Part shown: positions 43,890-53,108 of the stretch, piece by piece
How the letters are laid out: every line of letters begins with the position of its first letter
Numbering within the stretch: position 1 is the stretch's first letter
Assembly: GCA_944323875.1 (NCBI GenBank)
Contig: CALUUH010000006.1
Coordinates: forward strand, 30,097-94,096
Direction: 5' to 3'
Origin: Candidatus Gastranaerophilales bacterium
GTDB taxonomy: Bacteria > Cyanobacteriota > Vampirovibrionia > Gastranaerophilales > Gastranaerophilaceae
DNA length: 64,000 bases
The notes under the pieces: model-generated
Database searches by the model: none
The model's input: the letters and a program-made list of their open reading frames with translations, nothing else
Told to the model about the DNA's origin: nothing
Position numbers and translations under genes: made by a program

Positions 43890-44363
43890 TTATGCACCTT
43901 TGATTAGTAATCCCGACCCGTTAGTAGCCATCTGCATTGTTGCATAATGGTTGATTTTTTCTTCTAACGGTACTTCTTCATCTTTAACCTCTTTATCTAC
44001 TTCGGTTAAAAGATTTGATTTTAATTCTCTGTCACGGCTAAAAACATCCATTTCTTTTTCACGAGTGAATGCTCTTACACTTGTATTGTAAAGTTTTGCC
44101 GGCAAAGTAAGTGCCATTGTCGCCGCCATGACCGCAAGTCCTATCATTCCGGCTTTTGCGTACCTGTGTTTGGCTGTTTCTTTAATAAAGCAGGTAGCAA
44201 TACCGCCTGCAGTAGCACCTAAAACAGCGCCGGTTCCTGCTGAGCCCAGAATGGAAAGACCTTTTTCCGTCTTTCTGTTAATCGGGTTTTCATACTGAGA
44301 TTTTTCACCGTTTGAAGTGAATTTAACTGACGGTGAATAACTCTTAACTGCTTGAATTTTCAT
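43890..44363 (-). CDS. Two-helix membrane protein, paralogue of its downstream neighbour
   Basis: 157 residues. It starts MKIQAVKSYSPSVKFTSNG, the clearest example of the lineage N-terminal motif. A Gly/Ala-rich membrane segment at about 38-57 (LGSAGTGAVLGATAGGIATC) and a second at 68-85 follow. The charged C-terminal part shares the A-F-T-R/K-x-K-E/D-M-D-V segment with the next gene. The ATG at 44363 has AAGGAG 7 nt upstream. Unknown function, probably acting with its paralogue. Confidence 0.65.
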   Translation of the reverse strand: MKIQAVKSYSPSVKFTSNGEKSQYENPINRKTEKGLSILGSAGTGAVLGATAGGIATCFIKETAKHRYAKAGMIGLAVMAATMALTLPAKLYNTSVRAFTREKEMDVFSRDRELKSNLLTEVDKEVKDEEVPLEEKINHYATMQMATNGSGLLIKGA

Positions 44364-44544
44364 ATACACACTCCTTAATATTTAACCCACTCTCATTATA
44401 AATCGGAACAAGAATTTTTTTGTTACTATAATAAGAAAAATTAACATAAATCCATAAATTGTAAACTTTATTTGAAATATAGAAATTTTATGGTAATATA
44501 ACCCTATAATCAGATACTAATACACTTTAGAAAAGGGGAAAAAT

Positions 44545-45102
44545 ATGATTTCAGTAAACGATTTAAAAACAGGCCTTACATTGCAGTTAGATAACGGCTT
44601 GTGGTCTGTTGTAGAATTTTTACACGTTAAACCGGGTAAAGGGGCTGCATTCGTAAGATCTAAACTCAAAAACGTTGAAACAGGACAGGTAGTTGAAAAA
44701 ACATTCCGTGCCGGTGAAAAAGTTGCAAAAGCAATGTTAGACAGACGCGAAATGCAATATTTATACAAAGAAGGAAAAGAATTCGTAATGATGGATATGG
44801 AATCTTACGAACAATTACAATTGACTGAAGATCAGGTTGGGGCAGGTATCAAATACCTTAAAGAAAACATGATCGTTCAGGTATTAATGCATGATACAAG
44901 AATTATCGGTGTTGATATTCCTGCACACGTAGAGCTTGAAGTTGTAGATACTCCGCCTGCAGAAAAAGGAAACACTGCTCAGGGCGGTACAAAACCGGCT
45001 AAACTCGAAACCGGCGCAGTTGTTAACGTTCCGTTCTTTGTATCTAACGGTGACAAGATCAGGGTTGATACCAGAACTAATGAATACCTTGACCGTGTAT
45101 AA
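44545..45102 (+). CDS. efp: Elongation factor P
   Basis: EF-P rescues ribosomes stalled on polyproline. Three beta-barrel domains span 185 residues. The domain I loop [17 protein letters not shown] contains the Lys that is modified in many bacteria. The C-terminal [17 protein letters not shown] is the family ending. TATAAT at 44503-44508 and AAAAGGGG upstream give a normal leader. First of an efp-accB-accC run. Confidence 0.97.
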   Translation: MISVNDLKTGLTLQLDNGLWSVVEFLHVKPGKGAAFVRSKLKNVETGQVVEKTFRAGEKVAKAMLDRREMQYLYKEGKEFVMMDMESYEQLQLTEDQVGAGIKYLKENMIVQVLMHDTRIIGVDIPAHVELEVVDTPPAEKGNTAQGGTKPAKLETGAVVNVPFFVSNGDKIRVDTRTNEYLDRV

Positions 45103-45128
45103 TCAAAATTTATAGAAAGGCAAAACAA

Positions 45129-45584
45129 ATGAAATTTGATACAGATTATATAGAAAAGTTAGCAAAAATTATCGCTGATAATGCGTTAACTGAAATATCT
45201 CTGGAAGATGGCGAACAGGCTATCACAATAAGAAAAGATTTACCGGAAGTGATTCAGGCTGTTGCGCCGGCTGTTTCAGCACCGGCACCTGTAGCACCTT
45301 CTGCTCCTGCTGTTCAAGCCGCACCGGCAGAGCAGCCTGCTGCTAAAAAAGGTACTCCGATTACTTCTCCTATGGTAGGTACTTTTTACAAATCACCTGC
45401 TCCGGATGCAGCTCCGTTTGTTCAAGTAGGCCAAACAATTAAGCAGGGCGATGTTGTTTGTATAGTAGAAGCTATGAAATTAATGAACGAAATAGAATCT
45501 GAAGTTTCAGGAAAAGTCGTTGAAATTTGTGTTGAGGACGGCCAGCCTGTAGAATTTGGTCAGGTTCTTATGTATGTTGAATAG
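45129..45584 (+). CDS. accB: Biotin carboxyl carrier protein of acetyl-CoA carboxylase
   Basis: 151 residues. The N-terminal helical region (1-45) is joined by an Ala/Pro linker (about 48-76) to the biotinyl domain with the EAMKLMNEI motif, where the Lys is biotinylated. It carries carboxybiotin from AccC to the carboxyltransferase in fatty acid synthesis. AGAAAGGC precedes the ATG. A palindromic repeat begins right at the stop codon. Confidence 0.96.
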   Translation: MKFDTDYIEKLAKIIADNALTEISLEDGEQAITIRKDLPEVIQAVAPAVSAPAPVAPSAPAVQAAPAEQPAAKKGTPITSPMVGTFYKSPAPDAAPFVQVGQTIKQGDVVCIVEAMKLMNEIESEVSGKVVEICVEDGQPVEFGQVLMYVE

Positions 45585-45616
45585 TGAACAGTGAACGGTT
45601 AACAGTGAACTGTTGA
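45583..45616. repeat. GTGAACAGTGAAC palindromic repeat inside the acc operon
   Basis: AGTGAACAGTGAACGGTTAA and its inverted continuation AACAGTGAACTGTT start on the accB stop codon. The same motif ends the composite elements at 17.9, 18.2 and 20.4 kb. Confidence 0.7.
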
Positions 45617-45692
45617 ATACGGGCGCTTAAGGAAATTGAGGTTTCTTGTGTTGCCTAAAATAACCGTTCAGCGGAACTCAAGGGAAAAGATT

Positions 45693-47054
45693 ATGTTCAG
45701 AAAAGTATTAATTGCAAACCGTGGCGAAATAGCCGTAAGAATAATAAGAGCATGCAGAGAGATTGGAATTCCGACAGTTGCGATTTATTCGCAGGCGGAT
45801 GCGAATTCTCTGCATGTAAGACTGGCAACCGAAGCATATTGTATCGGCCCTGCTGCAAGTTCACAGAGTTATTTAAGTATTCCTGCAATAATTTCTGCAG
45901 CATTAGTATCAGGTGCAGATGCAATACATCCGGGGTACGGCTTTATGTCTGAAAGAGCTGATTTTGCTGAAATATGTGCAAAGCATCATATAAAATTTAT
46001 CGGCCCGACAGCTGAGTCTATGCGCAAAATGGGTGACAAGGCAACAGCAAGACAAACAATGATTGAAAATAATGTACCAGTAACTCCGGGTACAGGAATA
46101 TTGAAAACGCCGCAGGAAGTTAAAGAATTTGCTAAAAAAGCGGGATACCCGATAATCCTTAAAGCAACAGCAGGCGGCGGCGGAAAAGGTATGAGAATTT
46201 GCCGCAGTGATGAAGATGTTGAAACTAATATGAACCTTTGTCAGGCAGAAGCACAAAACTTTTTCGGTAATCCCGATGTTTACGCGGAAAAATATCTGGA
46301 AAACCCGAGACATATCGAAGTTCAAATTCTTGGTGACCAGTACGGAAATGTAGTTCACTTAGGCGAAAGAGATTGTTCAATCCAACGCCGCCACCAAAAA
46401 TTAATAGAAGAAGCTCCTTCTCCTGCTATTGATGAAAAAACTCGTCAGGAAATGGGCGCAGCCGCTGTAAGAGCTGCAAAAGCTATTAAATATGAAGGGG
46501 CCGGCACATGTGAATTTCTTCTTGACCATGACGGAAAATGGTACTTTATGGAAATGAACACACGTATTCAGGTTGAGCATTGTGTAACTGAAATGATATC
46601 AAATGTTGACCTTGTTCGCGAACAAATTATGGTTGCTGCAGGGGAAAAATTAGACTTTACACAAGAAGATATCGTTCTGAGAGGTCATGCTATAGAATGC
46701 CGTATTAATGCTGAAAATCCGGACAAAGACTTTATGCCTAATCCGGGGCAAATTACAGGTTATGTAACACCGGGCGGTTTTGGTGTAAGAGTTGATTCTC
46801 ACGTATATCAAGATTATTCTATCCCGCCGTATTACGATTCTATGATAGGCAAATTGATTTGCTGGGGCAGAAACCGTAATGAAGCAAGACGCAGAATGTA
46901 CCGCGCCTTGAAAGAATACGTTATAACCGGTATTGAAACTACTTTGCCGTTCCATCAGGATATTATTGAAGATCCGGTATTCATTAGCGGTAACTTCAAT
47001 ACAGGCTTTATTGAAGATTACTACGAAAGAACAGGCAAACATCACAAAAAATAA
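45693..47054 (+). CDS. accC: Acetyl-CoA carboxylase, biotin carboxylase subunit
   Basis: ATP-grasp enzyme that carboxylates biotin on AccB. Motifs: [26 protein letters not shown], the ATP loop [22 protein letters not shown] and [13 protein letters not shown]. 453 residues is typical. The ATG at 45693 has AAGGGAAAAG upstream; the frame is open further but through repeat DNA. AccA and AccD are not in the window. Confidence 0.97.
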   Translation: MFRKVLIANRGEIAVRIIRACREIGIPTVAIYSQADANSLHVRLATEAYCIGPAASSQSYLSIPAIISAALVSGADAIHPGYGFMSERADFAEICAKHHIKFIGPTAESMRKMGDKATARQTMIENNVPVTPGTGILKTPQEVKEFAKKAGYPIILKATAGGGGKGMRICRSDEDVETNMNLCQAEAQNFFGNPDVYAEKYLENPRHIEVQILGDQYGNVVHLGERDCSIQRRHQKLIEEAPSPAIDEKTRQEMGAAAVRAAKAIKYEGAGTCEFLLDHDGKWYFMEMNTRIQVEHCVTEMISNVDLVREQIMVAAGEKLDFTQEDIVLRGHAIECRINAENPDKDFMPNPGQITGYVTPGGFGVRVDSHVYQDYSIPPYYDSMIGKLICWGRNRNEARRRMYRALKEYVITGIETTLPFHQDIIEDPVFISGNFNTGFIEDYYERTGKHHKK

Positions 47055-47058
47055 CATC

Positions 47059-47087
47059 AAGGCCGGACATAAAATCCGGCCTTTTTT
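47059..47087 (+). terminator. accC terminator
   Basis: AAGGCCGGA and TCCGGCCTT form a 9-bp stem with a 7-nt loop and a T-tract ending only 7-10 nt before the next gene. Confidence 0.9.
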
Positions 47088-47093
47088 AAAAAT

Positions 47094-47948
47094 ATGATTA
47101 CATTTTTAGCTGTCTTAATACGAATATTATCAAACTCAATGTCAAATGTTTTCCAGAAACAATTGACGCAAGAAGCCATAAAACCCTATGTAATAAATTT
47201 CTTGACATATCTCGGGCTGTCTCTGTTTTGCCTGCCTCTTGCAATAGGCCGCGATTTTAGTTTTGGCATTGATGTCTGGCAAAACGCTATTCTTGGCGGA
47301 CTTTGCGGCGCACTTGGCAATAATTATTTAATCAAAGCGCTGGAAGAGGGTGAATTATCCGTGCTCGGGCCGATTAATGCTTACAAATCGGTTGTGGCGA
47401 TGATTATAGGTATATTTTTACTTAAGGAAATTCCTTCCTTAACAGGATTACTAGCGGTTGCCCTGATAATTTGGGGAAGTTATTATGTGTTTGACGCGGC
47501 AGGAGAAAATTTTTCTTTTTCATTATTGAAAAAGACGGCTATACGATACAGAATTTATGCACTTGTTTTTACGGCAATAGAAGCAGTATTTATAAAAAAC
47601 GTTGTTTTACACTCTGATGTAGAAATCGCATTTTATTTCTGGTGCTGGTTCGGGGCTGCATTCAGTTTTTTGAATGTAATAAAGCACCGGGAAAAACTGC
47701 CGCATTTTTCGGTGAACACGCTGAGCAAACTGGCCGCGTTAATCGGTTGCGTCGGAGTTATGCAGTATAGCACGAATTTTGTTTTTAACAGAATAAATGT
47801 AAGTTACGCGCTTGCACTGTTCCAGCTTTCAGCCGTATTGAGCGTAATTTTAGGTTGGAAATACTTTTCAGAACACAATATTCGCAAAAAATTAACAGGA
47901 TCCATTATTATGGTAATAGGTGCAATAATACTGATAATTTTGAAATAA
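47094..47948 (+). CDS. EamA/DMT-family transporter
   Basis: 284 residues with ten hydrophobic helices in two five-helix halves (EamA repeats). GPINAYKSVVAMIIGIFLLKE in the first half and YALALFQLSAVLSVILGWKYF in the second are the typical end-of-repeat helices. Substrate unknown (metabolite/drug transporter superfamily). The ATG follows the accC terminator by ~7 nt with no promoter or Shine-Dalgarno that I can see. Confidence 0.85.
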   Translation: MITFLAVLIRILSNSMSNVFQKQLTQEAIKPYVINFLTYLGLSLFCLPLAIGRDFSFGIDVWQNAILGGLCGALGNNYLIKALEEGELSVLGPINAYKSVVAMIIGIFLLKEIPSLTGLLAVALIIWGSYYVFDAAGENFSFSLLKKTAIRYRIYALVFTAIEAVFIKNVVLHSDVEIAFYFWCWFGAAFSFLNVIKHREKLPHFSVNTLSKLAALIGCVGVMQYSTNFVFNRINVSYALALFQLSAVLSVILGWKYFSEHNIRKKLTGSIIMVIGAIILIILK

Positions 47949-47965
47949 TTCTTCACAAATATTGC

Positions 47966-47994
47966 AAACCTTGAAATAATATGCTATAATTGTA
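47966..47994 (+). promoter_or_regulatory. Extended -10 promoter of the SprA-like gene
   Basis: TTGCAA and TATAAT are separated by 17 nt, with a TGC immediately before the -10 (TGC-TATAAT). The ATG is about 30 nt downstream. Coordinates are approximate to a few bases. Confidence 0.6.
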
Positions 47995-48019
47995 GTAGAA
48001 AGTGTGTGTAGGTGTAATT

Positions 48020-48436
48020 ATGATGAGAACAGATATCTTTAACAGGTTTAGTAATCCTTTTCAGATGCGCGATCAGCAAAAAGAACAGCAGCACGCGCAA
48101 AAAGAAGCGCTTATCCGTAAAAATTATGCGGAAATTTACGCACATGAAAAAGCACACCAAAATGCGGGCGGAGCACTCGCAGGCCCTATTGTAATAGAGA
48201 AAAACGAGGAAGGAATTCCTGTTGGCGGACACGTGAATATCAAAATGCCGTCATTAAACCCTGCTGACCCGCAAAAAACTATTGATGACGCGAGTACGGT
48301 AATCCGTGCGGCAATGGCTCCAAGCGACCCGTCAGGTCAGGATTATGCCGTAGCAAATCAGGCACAGGGAATTAAAATGCGTGCTCAGGCTATGAAGCGA
48401 GAGGGTCAGGGCAATAAATTAGATATTCAAGCCTAG
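48020..48436 (+). CDS. SprA-related putative metalloprotease
   Basis: 138 residues. The HExxH motif is in YAHEKAHQNAGGALAG; VGGHVNIKM, ADPQKTIDDASTVIRAAMAPSDPSGQDYAVANQA follow in the order known for the SprA-related (PF12118-type) family. The segment between HExxH and GGH is shorter than usual. No signal peptide. It lacks an obvious third ligand. Two successive ATGs (48020, 48023) follow AGGTG. Confidence 0.8.
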   Translation: MMRTDIFNRFSNPFQMRDQQKEQQHAQKEALIRKNYAEIYAHEKAHQNAGGALAGPIVIEKNEEGIPVGGHVNIKMPSLNPADPQKTIDDASTVIRAAMAPSDPSGQDYAVANQAQGIKMRAQAMKREGQGNKLDIQA

Positions 48437-48514
48437 CCTGATTGATTGGTATTAATTGTTTTAATGATTTGTTTTTATAGTTATCAATGTCTGTTAATAT
48501 TAAGTTAAACCTAA

Positions 48515-49390
48515 TTATTTTAATATCAATTCGAAAGCAAGATTTTCTATAATTGTTTGGATGTTCATGTTTAATTGCTGCTGTTTTTTTGCATTTTCAA
48601 ATGCCTTCATATCGCGCATCAGCTTCATTTTTAAATGGACATTATAAATATTGGACTTAATCATGGCTTCAATATAATTTTGCGCTTGAGTAAAAACTTC
48701 CGTAGGGTCATTTTCTCTGCAAAGCTCCAGCAATTTATCGTTCAAATCCAAAACTTCATTCCGCTCAAGTTCCAGATATCCGTCGAGCGCATCTTTTACC
48801 GGAGCAAAATCTCTTGGTTCTTCTTGTCTGGAAGGAACAAAGAAGCATTGTGCACGTGAGATAATTGTGGATATCATATCGGTTTTGTCCTTTGTCAAAA
48901 AGAAGAAAGTCGTTCTTTGAGGCGGTTCTTCAAATGTTTTTAGAAGCGCGTTTGCCGTCGGTTCCTGAAAATTGGTTTCGTTAAGCCCGCAGACATTTCC
49001 GTCCTTGTCTTTGTCACAAAATATTAATACCCTGTGATATTCGCTTGTGATAAGCAAATCATTTTTTATCATTCGTGCTTGATCTATCGAAATAACTGTT
49101 TTGGAGGTATCATTAGATGGCTTGTTGTCGACTTTCGAGATCGTTAATACGGCCGGATGTTTGTTTTCCCTTATCCAGTTGCAATTAAGACATTGACAAT
49201 CACGCGTATGTGTACCTGTACAATTAAGCATTCGGGCAACTTCAAGTGCCAGATCGTATTGTGCCTGAATATCATTTCCGTACAGCAGAATACAGTGCGC
49301 AATATTTTTGTCAGGATTATTAACCCCGTTTTCAAAATAACGCATGAGGAAAGGATAATTTTCATATAAATCATTAGTATATGAAAGCAT
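48515..49390 (-). CDS. holB: DNA polymerase III delta-prime-type clamp-loader subunit
   Basis: 291 residues. The N-terminal AAA+ domain has LYGNDIQAQYDLALEVAR in place of a Walker A, a four-Cys zinc site (C-x8-CQCLNC), and later PTANALLKTFEEPPQRTTFFFLT with SRAQCF instead of the SRC arginine finger motif. It is part of the sliding-clamp loader. It overlaps holA by 17 nt, so the two clamp-loader genes are coupled. Confidence 0.88.
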   Translation of the reverse strand: MLSYTNDLYENYPFLMRYFENGVNNPDKNIAHCILLYGNDIQAQYDLALEVARMLNCTGTHTRDCQCLNCNWIRENKHPAVLTISKVDNKPSNDTSKTVISIDQARMIKNDLLITSEYHRVLIFCDKDKDGNVCGLNETNFQEPTANALLKTFEEPPQRTTFFFLTKDKTDMISTIISRAQCFFVPSRQEEPRDFAPVKDALDGYLELERNEVLDLNDKLLELCRENDPTEVFTQAQNYIEAMIKSNIYNVHLKMKLMRDMKAFENAKKQQQLNMNIQTIIENLAFELILK

Positions 49391-50330
49391 TTTCTACCTC
49401 CTCATCAGGATTTAGAAGCTGACCGGATTTGATTTTGTATTCGGTGTCTGTCAAACGCTGTTTAAGATGAACCAAATCTTTGAGATTTGTTTTCTTTAAT
49501 TTTTGCAAGGTTAATTTCACAACATATTCGTGCTGACCCGTAAGACGTGAAAGTTCAGCGGGTGAACATTCTGATGCTTTTGCTTTCAGGATAATCCAGC
49601 GGCGCAGCATTGTTTGCAGTGTTGCAAGTATTTCCAGCGGATGTTTTTTATCCAGTAGTTTTCTGTATTCAAGCAAAGCTTTATCTTTTTCGTTTTGCAT
49701 AAGGTAATCAGAAAATGCAAATAAATCTTCGTTAGAAATACATATTTCCTGCACCATATCTTTTGTTACAAGGTCTTTGGGATAAGCGAGTAATGCCAGT
49801 TTTTCAAGCTCGCCGTCAAGCTGGCGGAGATTATTGCCAACCTGTGCAATAAGAGTGGTGAGAGCGGCATTTTCAAGCTTTATTTTTTTTGATTTTGCCT
49901 GTTTTTGCACCCAGCCTTCAAGTTCAGCCGTCTTATATGTCGGGATAGTCGGAAACTCCTGTGCATTATATTTTTTCAGCAGTTTAAAGAATTTTTTTCT
50001 GCTGTCTAATTTTTTGCCTTCATCACGCGGAAGTTCAGCCACAAATACTATATCTACAGCATCAGTATTTGCCTCCAGTGCATCTGATATCTGTTTAATC
50101 TCTTTATCTTCAAATGTTTTGGCAAAATATTCAAGACAGTTGATTATGATGAGCATTTTCCCAAACATCATAGGCTGCGTTCTGAGAATGGATATTAAAT
50201 CCGGAAATTTCGGATTATCGTAAGTTTTAAAACTCATCTCCAGAAAATTTTTATCCAGCGTTTTTTTGAGTTTTTCAATCTCGTTTGTTATATTAAATTC
50301 TTCTTCACCATAGAAAAAATATATTGCCAT
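49374..50330 (-). CDS. holA: DNA polymerase III delta subunit
   Basis: 318 residues. MAIYFFYGEEEFNITNEIEKL is the typical start of delta; the clamp-opening region around PMMFGKMLIIINCLEYF and the C-terminal helical collar with LATLQTMLRRWIILKA match. Delta opens the beta clamp in the clamp-loader complex. Start supported by TGC-TACTAT 6 nt upstream. Confidence 0.9.
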   Translation of the reverse strand: MAIYFFYGEEEFNITNEIEKLKKTLDKNFLEMSFKTYDNPKFPDLISILRTQPMMFGKMLIIINCLEYFAKTFEDKEIKQISDALEANTDAVDIVFVAELPRDEGKKLDSRKKFFKLLKKYNAQEFPTIPTYKTAELEGWVQKQAKSKKIKLENAALTTLIAQVGNNLRQLDGELEKLALLAYPKDLVTKDMVQEICISNEDLFAFSDYLMQNEKDKALLEYRKLLDKKHPLEILATLQTMLRRWIILKAKASECSPAELSRLTGQHEYVVKLTLQKLKKTNLKDLVHLKQRLTDTEYKIKSGQLLNPDEEVENAFIY

Positions 50331-50336
50331 AATTAT

Positions 50337-50345
50337 ATAGTAGCA
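50337..50345 (-). promoter_or_regulatory. holA: Extended -10 of leaderless holA
   Basis: TGC-TACTAT, spacer ATAATT, ATG on the minus strand. The same TGC extension is seen before tsaD. Confidence 0.45.
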
Positions 50346-50364
50346 TAAAAAATTTTTTGAACAT

Positions 50365-50391
50365 TTAAAAAGGAGGCCTTGCGCCTCCTTA
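50365..50391 (-). terminator. lpxA terminator
   Basis: AAGGAGGC and GCCTCCTT form an 8-bp stem with a 5-nt loop just after the lpxA stop, followed on the minus strand by TTTTAAA. Confidence 0.88.
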
Positions 50392-50395
50392 AAAA

Positions 50396-51205
50396 TTATT
50401 CTTCACTTTCTAAACATTGATAACCGGATTTGTGTGATTTTAAAAGTACTCCGCGTTTAGAAGTTTTGATGAATTCAATCATATTTTCTATATACTGATT
50501 CATAGGAATTTCAGCTTTAATTTTTTCAATTGCCTGAGTAGTGTTGTATTCATCAGAGATGAGGAGTTTAAATGCTTCACGCGTATGGTTGCGAATATCA
50601 GCCGGAATACCGCGGCGCTTCATTGCAACAACATTTAAACCGCGCGGAACAGGCGGTCTGCCTTCACCTTTAGAGTACGGTAATATATCCTGACGAGAAG
50701 CAGAAAAACCGCTTACGATAGCCATTTCACCAATTCTGATGTTCTGGTGGAATACACTCATTCCGCCGATAAATGCACCAAATCCGACATGGATATGACC
50801 GGCCAGAGTTACGAGATTGGCTAATATAACTTCGTCAGCAAGAACACAGTTGTGTGCAACATGAGACCCAACCATAAGAAGACATTTGTTGCCTATACGT
50901 GTTGTAAAATCTCCACATGCAGCGCCTCTGTGAACAGTTACGTTTTCTTTAATTATGGTATCGTTCCCGATAACAACTTTGGTAGGTTCGCCTTTGTAAC
51001 CAAGATCCTGAGGTTCTGACCCTATTGTCGCAAACGGACTTATTGTACATCTTTCGCCTATCTCTGCAAATTCAATATGTGCGTTAGAGATAACTCTTGT
51101 TTTACTTCCGATTTTTACATTTTCCCCGATAACTACATAAGGACCGATAATTGCATCGTCTGCAATCTGGGCTGTCGGGTGGATTATTGCTGTTTTATCT
51201 ATCAT
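50396..51205 (-). CDS. lpxA: UDP-N-acetylglucosamine O-acyltransferase
   Basis: LpxA adds a hydroxyacyl chain to UDP-GlcNAc, the first step of lipid A synthesis, which implies a Gram-negative outer membrane. Residues 1-190 form a left-handed beta-helix of hexapeptide repeats (IHPTAQIADDAIIGPYVVIG). The catalytic His lies in GSHVAHNCVLAD, and the C-terminal helical domain starts near GLNVVAMKRRGIP. 269 residues is typical. GGAGAGGGAG precedes the ATG. No other lpx gene is adjacent. Confidence 0.95.
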   Translation of the reverse strand: MIDKTAIIHPTAQIADDAIIGPYVVIGENVKIGSKTRVISNAHIEFAEIGERCTISPFATIGSEPQDLGYKGEPTKVVIGNDTIIKENVTVHRGAACGDFTTRIGNKCLLMVGSHVAHNCVLADEVILANLVTLAGHIHVGFGAFIGGMSVFHQNIRIGEMAIVSGFSASRQDILPYSKGEGRPPVPRGLNVVAMKRRGIPADIRNHTREAFKLLISDEYNTTQAIEKIKAEIPMNQYIENMIEFIKTSKRGVLLKSHKSGYQCLESEE

Positions 51206-51416
51206 AATTTCTCCCTCTCCTATTTTTTAATTATAGTACAAATATTGATATCACGCTGTTTCTTTATATTAACTTAATACATTTGCAATTATTGTTAACA
51301 ATTGTTAAACAGTCTTTTATATGAAACGCAATTTTTATATAGAGAAAACGTTTATATTGATACGGGGATTATATATTTTTACGGGGAAAATATAAAAGAT
51401 TAAGGGGATGGATTGT

Positions 51417-53096
51417 ATGACAAGAGTAACGTCAACAGGGTATTCAAGCAGACAGCCGTTAAAAACAAGAAATCTAAAACAGCACATGGCTGAGCATAAA
51501 AAGCTTGAAATAGGTCAGATACTAAAATATGACACAAACGGCTACAGACGCAGAGGAATTAGAACTGATGAAGCAGTTAATTCAGGCACGGCCGCAACAG
51601 TTACTGACGCAAAAGGAAAAAGTGCACCTGAACAAGTTGAACAACCAAAACCGCAAAACGGTGCAGAAAAACCGGCAGTACAAACAAATTCTAAACCGGA
51701 GACTGCTCAAACAATAACGCAAGAAAATGTTCAGACTCAGAACAAAAAAACGGATTTATCTAATCCGGAGACATCTTTAAAACCGGAAACTGCTAAACCG
51801 GCAGCAGAGGAAAAACCACAGGCCGCAAGCCCGAATACTAACAAACCGACAGTACAAGAAAAACTGCAGACAGGCGAACAGAATGCTGCGAAACCTGCAG
51901 AGACTCCAAAAACAGACGTAAAACCGGCTAAAAATAATATTGTTCTAAATGAGCGCGGCACTTATGACGTAAAAATAAAAGGCGAGCCGACACGTACTTT
52001 CTCATCAGAAGCCGATGCTAAAAAGTTCCTTGACAATATGACCAAACCAAAAGCCAATAATGGGGCAATTGTCTTGAATGAACGCGGCACTTATGACGTA
52101 AAAATAAAAGGTGAGCCGACACGCACATTTACATCACAAACAGATGCGCAAAAGTTCCTAAATAATATGGAAACCAAAGCTAATCCAAATCCGGCCGCAT
52201 CAGTTGATAATATTACAGGTAACAACGGCTCAAAAATAGCGGATGCAGGCCAGAAAGCCGCACAGGAAATTAAAGCTTCAACAAAGCCGGCCGGCAACTT
52301 GACACCGATAGAAGCAGGCAAAGCGCCATTTAATAAAAAATTCTGGGGTAATGGCGAGATTAAACTTGAGGCTGACAAATTGAATTACAAACCACAGCAG
52401 CCTGTTGTTCAACTCGGGGCTAAACCTGGTCTAACACCGATAGATCCGGCTAAAGCTCCTTTTAATAAGAAATTCTGGGGCAATGGCGAGATAAAACTTG
52501 AGGCTGACAAATTGAATTACAAACCTCAGCAGCCTGTTGTTCAACTCGGGGTTAAACCTAGTTTGACACCGATAGATCCGGCTAAAGCTCCTTTTAACAA
52601 AAAATTCTGGGGTAATGGCGAGGTTAAACTTGAAGCAGACAAATTGAATTACAAACCGCAGCAGCCTGTTGTTCAACTCGGAGCGAAATCTAGTTTGACA
52701 CCGATAGATCCGGCTAAAGCTCCTTTTAACAAAAAATTCTGGGGTAATGGCAACATCAAACCGGACGCAAGCAATTTATCTTATAAACCGCAATCAGGCA
52801 AGGTTGTTTTAGGTAAGCCAAATGCCGGTAAAGGTAAATTTTCATTAAGCGGATTATTTAAAGGTAAAAGCACTCCGAAAATATTAAAAACCAAAGGCGG
52901 TAAATTCGGGGCAGCTGCAGCAGCTGTTGTAGCCGTAGGCGCAGGATTGTACGCGGCAGCATCTGCTGTATCCACCGGCAGCGGATATACAACAACAAAT
53001 ATCCAGTCTCCGAAAGGGTATGTCGATTTATTACGCGGCTATGAACAAATCCATGGCGGCAATGAATCTGAGCGTCTTGCAAAAATAATTGCATAA
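51417..53096 (+). CDS. Repeat protein with 2 x ~40-aa and 4 x ~43-aa tandem repeats
   Basis: About 559 residues. A basic N-terminus (MTRVTSTGYSSRQP) is followed by a long Glu/Lys/Gln/Pro linker (45-175), two copies of IVLNERGTYDVKIKGEPTRT (about 178-252) and four copies of a unit containing LTPIDPAKAPFNKKFWGNG and LNYKPQQPVVQLG (about 295-465). A possible C-terminal membrane helix (AAAAAVVAVGAGLYAAASAV, ~500-520) precedes a tail. No enzyme motif; probably a scaffold or surface-linked protein. ATG 51417 has AAGGGG about 9 nt upstream. Two TACGGGGA direct repeats lie in the promoter region. Confidence 0.75.
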   Translation: MTRVTSTGYSSRQPLKTRNLKQHMAEHKKLEIGQILKYDTNGYRRRGIRTDEAVNSGTAATVTDAKGKSAPEQVEQPKPQNGAEKPAVQTNSKPETAQTITQENVQTQNKKTDLSNPETSLKPETAKPAAEEKPQAASPNTNKPTVQEKLQTGEQNAAKPAETPKTDVKPAKNNIVLNERGTYDVKIKGEPTRTFSSEADAKKFLDNMTKPKANNGAIVLNERGTYDVKIKGEPTRTFTSQTDAQKFLNNMETKANPNPAASVDNITGNNGSKIADAGQKAAQEIKASTKPAGNLTPIEAGKAPFNKKFWGNGEIKLEADKLNYKPQQPVVQLGAKPGLTPIDPAKAPFNKKFWGNGEIKLEADKLNYKPQQPVVQLGVKPSLTPIDPAKAPFNKKFWGNGEVKLEADKLNYKPQQPVVQLGAKSSLTPIDPAKAPFNKKFWGNGNIKPDASNLSYKPQSGKVVLGKPNAGKGKFSLSGLFKGKSTPKILKTKGGKFGAAAAAVVAVGAGLYAAASAVSTGSGYTTTNIQSPKGYVDLLRGYEQIHGGNESERLAKIIA

Positions 53097-53108
53097 TTCA
53101 AACAAGAT

